Source of the DNA: Caulobacter sp.
GTDB taxonomy: Bacteria > Pseudomonadota > Alphaproteobacteria > Caulobacterales > Caulobacteraceae
Length of the DNA: 10,274 nucleotides
NCBI GenBank assembly: GCA_028291125.1
Contig: JAQGIN010000487.1
Location: forward strand, 1 to 10,274
Reading direction: 5' to 3'
This document shows positions 7,006 to 10,274 of this stretch, piece by piece. Below the pieces are notes generated by a model that was not told the DNA's origin, did no database searches, and saw nothing but the letters and a program-made list of their open reading frames with translations. The translations under genes and the position numbers were made by a program. Every line of letters starts with the position of its first letter. Position 1 is the stretch's first letter.

Positions 7006-8720
7006 TGGCCGAGCAACCCCCCCGTGCGCGGCCCTGGAGCCCCACCCTGGCGCTGATCTGCGCCTTCGCCCTGCTGCTGGCCGGCGTGCTCACGGCGGCC
7101 TTCACCGAGCACCTGTCGGCCGAGCGTCGGGACCGCAGCCTGTCGGCCCAGGCCCAGGTGCTGGCCGCCACCCTCGCCGCCGCCCTGGTGTTCGACGACG
7201 ACCAGGCCGCCCAAGAATCGGTCAATGCGCTGCGCGCCAATCCGCTGGTCGAGGCCGCCGCCGTCTATGACGCCGAGGGCCGGGCGGCGGCGAGTTTCGC
7301 GCGCCCTGGCGCGCCGCCGCCCGCCAACCGTCGCCACGACATGGCGGCGGGCGGGGTCAGCGTCAGCGCGCCGATCCGCCACGAGGGCCTGACCATCGGC
7401 TCGGTCTATTTGCGCGCGCGGGCCGAGCCGCTGGTCGACCGCGTCTCGCGCCACGGCGGCACCGCCCTGCTGGTGGTCATGGCCCTGCTGCTGATGGGCG
7501 TGCTGGGCTCGACCCAGGCGGCGTCGAACCGGGCCAATCGCGAGCTGCGGCAGAAGGCCGAGGACCTGGCCTTCCAGATCGCCGAGCGCGAGCGAGTCGA
7601 GGAGGCCCTGCGCCAGAGCCAGAAGATGGAGGCCATGGGCCAGCTCACCGGCGGCGTCGCCCACGATTTCAACAACCTGCTGATGGTGGCGTCCGGCGGG
7701 CTGGACATGCTGGCCCGCACCGAGGATCCGCGGCGGCGCGAAAAGCTGATGAACGGCATCCGCCAGGCCGTCGACCGCGGGGCAGGCCTCACCCGCCAGT
7801 TGCTGGCCTTCGCCCGCCGCAGCCCCCTGGCCCCCGAGGTCATCGATCTCACCGCGCGGCTGGAAAGCATGCGCCTGCTGCTCGACCGGTCGCTGCGCGA
7901 GGACGTGGTCATCGACCTGAAGCTGGCCCCCGACCTGTGGCCGGTGGAGATCGATCCCAGCCAGCTGGAGGTCTCGCTGCTGAACCTGGCGGTGAACGCC
8001 CGCGACGCCATGCCGTCGGGGGGAACCATCACCGTCGCCGCCGAGAACCTGGCCGGCCTGGCCGAGGGCGACCTGCAGGGCGACCATGTGCGGCTGGTGG
8101 TCGCCGACGAGGGCGTCGGCATGCCGCCGGAGACGGTGGCCCGGGTGTTCGAGCCGTTCTTCACCACCAAGGGCGTCGGCAAGGGCACCGGCCTGGGCCT
8201 CAGCCAGGTCTATGGCTTCACCCGCGCCTCGGGCGGCCAGGTGCGGATCGAGAGTCAGGTGGGGGTGGGATCCAAGATCTCGATGTACCTGCCGCGGTCG
8301 AACAAGCCGCTGGCCGCGCCGCCGCAGCCCGCCCCGGCCGAAGCGACCGACGGCCGCTGGGCCGGCTCGGCCCTGATCGTCGAGGACGACGACGATGTCG
8401 GCGACGTGGTCTGCGAAATGTTCCAGGCGCTGGGCTGGCGGGTGCGGCGGGCCCCGACCGCGAGCAGCGCCCTCGACCTGCTGGACTCCGGCCCGGCCTT
8501 CGACCTGGTGTTTTCCGACATGGTCATGCCCGGCGAGCTGGACGGCATCGGCCTGGCCCGCATCGTGGCGCTCCGCCGGCCCGACCTGCCGGTGATCCTG
8601 ACCACCGGCTACAGCCTGGCGGCCACCAGCGTGGCGGCCGAGGGCCTGCGCCTGCTGGTCAAGCCCTATGGCATCGAGGCCCTGGCGGTGGAGCTGGCGG
8701 CGCTGCGGCCCAGGGTCTAA
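7005..8720 (+). CDS. Membrane hybrid histidine kinase with CHASE8-like sensor and C-terminal receiver
   Basis: Inner-membrane sensor kinase of 571 aa. Order: membrane helix about 12-33; periplasmic domain about 34-150, resembling CHASE8 (LAAALVFDDDQAA at 57-69, ALRANPLVEAAAVYDAEG at 75-92); membrane helix about 152-169; coiled coil about 172-205 with no room for a HAMP domain; HisKA with phosphoacceptor His220 in GGVAHDFNN; ATPase with N-box Asn331 (NLAVNARDA), G1 DEGVGM 368-373, FEPFFTTK 382-389 and G2 GKGTGLGL 392-399; Pro/Ala linker about 434-448; receiver about 455-571 with Asp461-463, phosphoacceptor Asp505 (FSDMVMP) and Lys553. All catalytic residues look intact. The ATG at 7005 overlaps the yfiR-like stop by one base, with GAGG 6 bases upstream. 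There is no output domain, so signal must pass to another protein, for example a phosphotransferase. The kinase core is of the CckA-like type. Confidence 0.9.
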   Translation: MAEQPPRARPWSPTLALICAFALLLAGVLTAAFTEHLSAERRDRSLSAQAQVLAATLAAALVFDDDQAAQESVNALRANPLVEAAAVYDAEGRAAASFARPGAPPPANRRHDMAAGGVSVSAPIRHEGLTIGSVYLRARAEPLVDRVSRHGGTALLVVMALLLMGVLGSTQAASNRANRELRQKAEDLAFQIAERERVEEALRQSQKMEAMGQLTGGVAHDFNNLLMVASGGLDMLARTEDPRRREKLMNGIRQAVDRGAGLTRQLLAFARRSPLAPEVIDLTARLESMRLLLDRSLREDVVIDLKLAPDLWPVEIDPSQLEVSLLNLAVNARDAMPSGGTITVAAENLAGLAEGDLQGDHVRLVVADEGVGMPPETVARVFEPFFTTKGVGKGTGLGLSQVYGFTRASGGQVRIESQVGVGSKISMYLPRSNKPLAAPPQPAPAEATDGRWAGSALIVEDDDDVGDVVCEMFQALGWRVRRAPTASSALDLLDSGPAFDLVFSDMVMPGELDGIGLARIVALRRPDLPVILTTGYSLAATSVAAEGLRLLVKPYGIEALAVELAALRPRV

Positions 8721-8734
8721 AGGCCCTCGGCCTT
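8720..8734 (+). terminator. Small hairpin at the kinase stop, possible weak terminator
   Basis: AAGGCC, loop CTC, GGCCTT gives a 6-bp stem beginning on the last base of the stop codon, followed by CTTC and no real T-run. It could help end transcription of the receptor-YfiR-kinase cassette, alone or with the larger palindrome downstream, but is weak. Confidence 0.35.
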
Positions 8735-8760
8735 CTTCATCGCAACCGACCAACCCCGTT

Positions 8761-8847
8761 CCGTCTTCCCGGCGAAGGCCGGGACCCAGATTCATCCGGA
8801 GCGGCGCGTGGGTTTCACCTGGGCCCCGGCCTTCGCCGGGGAGACGG
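8761..8847. repeat. Long-armed palindromic intergenic repeat (REP-like)
   Basis: Two 29-base arms (8761-8789 and 8819-8847) are inverted copies matching at 27 of 29 positions, around a 29-base spacer. Each arm also folds on itself: CCCGGC-GAAG-GCCGGG at 8768-8783 and CCCCGGC-CTTC-GCCGGGG at 8824-8841. It lies between convergent genes (the kinase and rpmG), a usual place for such elements. Similar CCCGGCGAAGGCCGGG-type palindromes recur in Caulobacter intergenic DNA as I recall. It carries no open frame that looks like a gene. Confidence 0.8.
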
Positions 8848-8885
8848 GGGTGATAGGCGATTCAAAGCCCTGACCAGGCAGAATC

Positions 8886-8914
8886 AAAAACGCCCGGCGT
8901 TTCCGCCGGGCGTT
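8886..8914 (-). terminator. Intrinsic terminator of rpmG
   Basis: An 11-bp, almost pure GC stem (8889-8899 with 8904-8914) with loop TTTC. Read leftward it is followed by TTTTT (complement of 8886-8890). It lies 25 bases after the rpmG stop and is well formed for Rho-independent termination. Read rightward the tail is CGGAATTT, which is poorer, so its main role is for rpmG. Confidence 0.85.
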
Positions 8915-8939
8915 CGGAATTTCGACGCTAGAAGCGATC

Positions 8940-9107
8940 CTACTTGATCTTGCCTTCGCGGAATTCGACGTGCTTGCGGATGACCGGATCGTACTTCTTC
9001 AGCACCATCTTCTCGGTCTTGGTGCGGGCGTTCTTCTTGGTCACGTAGAAGAAGCCGGTGTCCGCCGTCGAGTTCAGGCGGATTTTGATGGAAGCCGGTT
9101 TAGCCAT
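8940..9107 (-). CDS. rpmG: 50S ribosomal protein L33
   Basis: Small basic protein of the large ribosomal subunit, near the E site. The 55-aa translation starts MAKPASIKIRL and contains GFFYVTKKNARTK and KYDPVIRKHVEF, with KYDP the familiar L33 element; length equals E. coli L33. There are no cysteines, so it is the zinc-independent form, and no zinc-starvation paralogue is implied. AGGGA (complement of 9115-9119) lies 7 bases before the ATG. It has its own strong promoter just beyond the Nudix stop and a clear terminator, so it is probably expressed mainly as a single gene. It converges with the histidine kinase. Confidence 0.96.
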   Translation of the reverse strand: MAKPASIKIRLNSTADTGFFYVTKKNARTKTEKMVLKKYDPVIRKHVEFREGKIK

Positions 9108-9166
9108 GATCGAATCCCTGCGGTCTGCGCAGGTCTCCCACGCGCCGGAAATATCAAGAGGCGCGG

Positions 9167-9194
9167 AACATACTCACGGCCGGCGCAAAGTCAA
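9167..9194 (-). promoter_or_regulatory. Sigma-70-like promoter of rpmG
   Basis: On the minus strand TTGACT (9194-9189), a 16-bp spacer and TATGTT (9172-9167) are close to the vegetative consensus, giving a leader of roughly 50 bases before rpmG. The -35 lies within about 10 bases of the Nudix stop, so rpmG need not depend on readthrough. No start site was measured. Confidence 0.65.
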
Positions 9195-9202
9195 CGGCGG
9201 CT

Positions 9203-9934
9203 TTAGAGATAGGTCAAACGTCGCGCGCCGTTCAGGAACCGCATGAACGGCGCCGGGCGTCCGGGCGCGTCCAGCCGCAGGCCGACCTCGCGGACCACGA
9301 AGCGGGTGATGTTGGGCAGGTCCAGGGCCAGGGCCTCGTCGAGATCGACCCAGGCGATCTCGTCCAGCTCGCCGTCGTCGCCGCGCCGCTCCAGGCTGAG
9401 CAGGGCCTCGGCGTCGGCCATCAGGAACCGGGCGTCGAAGCGGCGGTTGCGATAGGGCGGGGTGATGGCCCGGGCGACGAAGTCCAGCGCCGCCAGGTCG
9501 GGCAGGGCCCCTTGGCCGAGAAAGCCCCGCCAGCCGCCGGTCGCCGGCCGCGCCGGGGCCGAACGGGCCAGCAGCAGGCCGGTCTCCTCGAAGGTCTCGC
9601 GCACCGCCGCCAGGGCCAGGGCCCGGGCCAGGGACGGGGCGTTGCGGTGGCGGGCCTCCTGGGCCAGCCGGGCGGCGGTGTCGGCCGTCAGTTCGGAGGC
9701 GGCGGGGGCGGCGTAATCGCCGCGCTCGACCCGGCCGCCGGGAAACACCCACTTGTCGGGCATGAAGGCGTGGCCGCGGTTGCGCCGGCCCATCAACAGC
9801 CGCGGCTTGGCGGCGTCGCGGCGGACGATGATCAGGGTGGCGGCGTGGCGCGGCCGCAGCACGCCCGCGCCGGCGTCGCGAACCTCGCCGTCTTGGCGGG
9901 TGTCGAACTGGGCGTCGTCGGGCGGCTCGGTCAT
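9203..9934 (-). CDS. Nudix hydrolase with expanded Nudix box
   Basis: Cytoplasmic Mg-dependent hydrolase of a nucleoside-diphosphate-linked compound; 243 aa. The fold begins near residue 30 (RHAATLIIV), with RGHAFMPDKWVFPGGRVE at 53-70. The catalytic part AAVRETFEETGLLL at 109-122 supplies Arg112, Glu113, Glu116 and Glu117. Between GGRVE and RETFEE lie about 40 residues where the standard box has 7, an insertion known from the NUDT19-like branch, members of which cleave CoA compounds; that substrate is only a suggestion. The conserved WVFPGG makes the reading secure. The ATG at 9934 has no clear Shine-Dalgarno, so the start is the least certain part. The stop is about 95 bases before rpmG on the same strand; the upstream neighbour is divergent. 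Confidence 0.88.
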   Translation of the reverse strand: MTEPPDDAQFDTRQDGEVRDAGAGVLRPRHAATLIIVRRDAAKPRLLMGRRNRGHAFMPDKWVFPGGRVERGDYAAPAASELTADTAARLAQEARHRNAPSLARALALAAVRETFEETGLLLARSAPARPATGGWRGFLGQGALPDLAALDFVARAITPPYRNRRFDARFLMADAEALLSLERRGDDGELDEIAWVDLDEALALDLPNITRFVVREVGLRLDAPGRPAPFMRFLNGARRLTYL

Positions 9935-10063
9935 GGACCAAGGTTAGGCCGTTGGGCGGACTTGGAAAGCCCGTCGTGGCGTCAAGCGGCGTCAGGGGGA
10001 GGATCTTGCCTTGACCCACGCTCTCCGCCCCACCACGGTCGCGCTTCAAGTCTTTGTGGGGCG
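9935..10063. other. Divergent intergenic region between Nudix and amidohydrolase genes
   Basis: 129 bp that must hold promoters for both directions, but I see no convincing pair. TTGACC at 10011 lacks a good -10. A tandem GGCGTCA (9978-9984 and 9988-9994, 10-bp period, one helical turn) could be a regulator site or chance. Confidence 0.4.
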
Positions 10064-10274
10064 ATGCGGATGTTGCGACTGGTTTCGACGGCGGCCTTGA
10101 TGACCGCGACCCTGGGCCTGGCCGCCCCCGCCGGCGCCGCGACCAACGTCGCCCAGGTGGCCGCCGCCGCCAAGGCCGTGCAGCCCAAGGTCGTCGCCTG
10201 GCGCCGCGACATCCACGAGCATCCGGAACTGGGCAATCAGGAGGTGCGCACCGCCGCCCTGGTGGCCCAGGAGC
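10064..10274 (+). CDS. Exported M20-family amidohydrolase/peptidase, N-terminal part only
   Basis: First 70 codons of a gene cut by the right edge. A signal peptide is clear (MRMLRLVSTAALMTATLGLAA, then AGAA, cleavage near residue 26). The mature start contains WRRDIHEHPELG followed by EVRTAALVAQE, the typical opening of M20D amidohydrolases (hippurate, IAA-amino-acid and related amide hydrolases), which use two metal ions. The metal ligands and dimerisation domain lie outside the window, so activity cannot be judged. The product is probably periplasmic, hydrolysing peptide-like amides. Start: ATG 10064 has GGGG only 2 bases upstream, while ATG 10070 has it at 8, so translation may begin two codons later. 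Confidence 0.85.
   Translation, partial: MRMLRLVSTAALMTATLGLAAPAGAATNVAQVAAAAKAVQPKVVAWRRDIHEHPELGNQEVRTAALVAQE

Noticed and set aside
6573..8795. 740-codon minus-strand frame opposite the YfiR-like and kinase genes
   Set aside because: Longest frame in the window but Gln/His/Gly-rich without motifs, and it crosses two well-supported genes.
10011..10039. Promoter for the amidohydrolase from TTGACC
   Set aside because: No acceptable -10 hexamer at 16-18 bp; the region at that spacing is GC-rich.
9174..10049. 291-codon minus-strand frame covering the Nudix gene in another frame
   Set aside because: Arg/Pro-rich shadow; the overlapping frame 9203-9934 contains the Nudix motif.

Overview
The window is very GC-rich DNA from an alphaproteobacterium, almost certainly of the family Caulobacteraceae. 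The decisive marker is a divK-pleD pair: the DivK-like protein is nearly identical to the Caulobacter cell-fate regulator as I remember it, and the PleD-like protein has the C. crescentus length (454 aa) with all known regulatory residues at the same numbers. Coding density is high and no gene-free stretch exceeds about 220 bases. No rRNA, tRNA, CRISPR array, transposase or integrase was seen.

Region 1 (1-2512, minus strand) is a tight operon of a HAD-fold phosphatase-like protein, a ROK fructokinase (Mak type) and DNA polymerase IV (dinB, cut by the left edge). Region 2 (2513-2632) is a short divergent promoter region with a CtrA-box-like site. Region 3 (2633-4372, plus) is divK followed 9 bp later by pleD: a single-domain response regulator and a response-regulator diguanylate cyclase that control polarity and c-di-GMP in Caulobacter.

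Region 4 (4504-8720, plus) is the most interesting part. It is a three-gene, translationally coupled cassette: a TonB-dependent outer-membrane receptor starting at TTG, a secreted periplasmic YfiR-family protein (DUF4154), and a membrane hybrid histidine kinase whose periplasmic sensor resembles CHASE8, the sensor type of the YfiN diguanylate cyclase that YfiR represses in Pseudomonas. The cassette therefore looks like a YfiR-CHASE8 signalling system in which the GGDEF output is replaced by a kinase plus receiver and the outer-membrane partner is a TonB receptor. It encodes no DNA-binding output, so its downstream target must lie elsewhere.

Region 5 (8721-9202) holds a small hairpin, an 87-bp long-armed palindromic repeat, an intrinsic terminator reading leftward, rpmG (ribosomal protein L33, minus strand) and a strong sigma-70-like promoter for it. 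Region 6 (9203-9934, minus) is a Nudix hydrolase with an enlarged Nudix box. Region 7 (10064 to the right edge, plus) is the start of an exported M20-family amidohydrolase, divergent from the Nudix gene.
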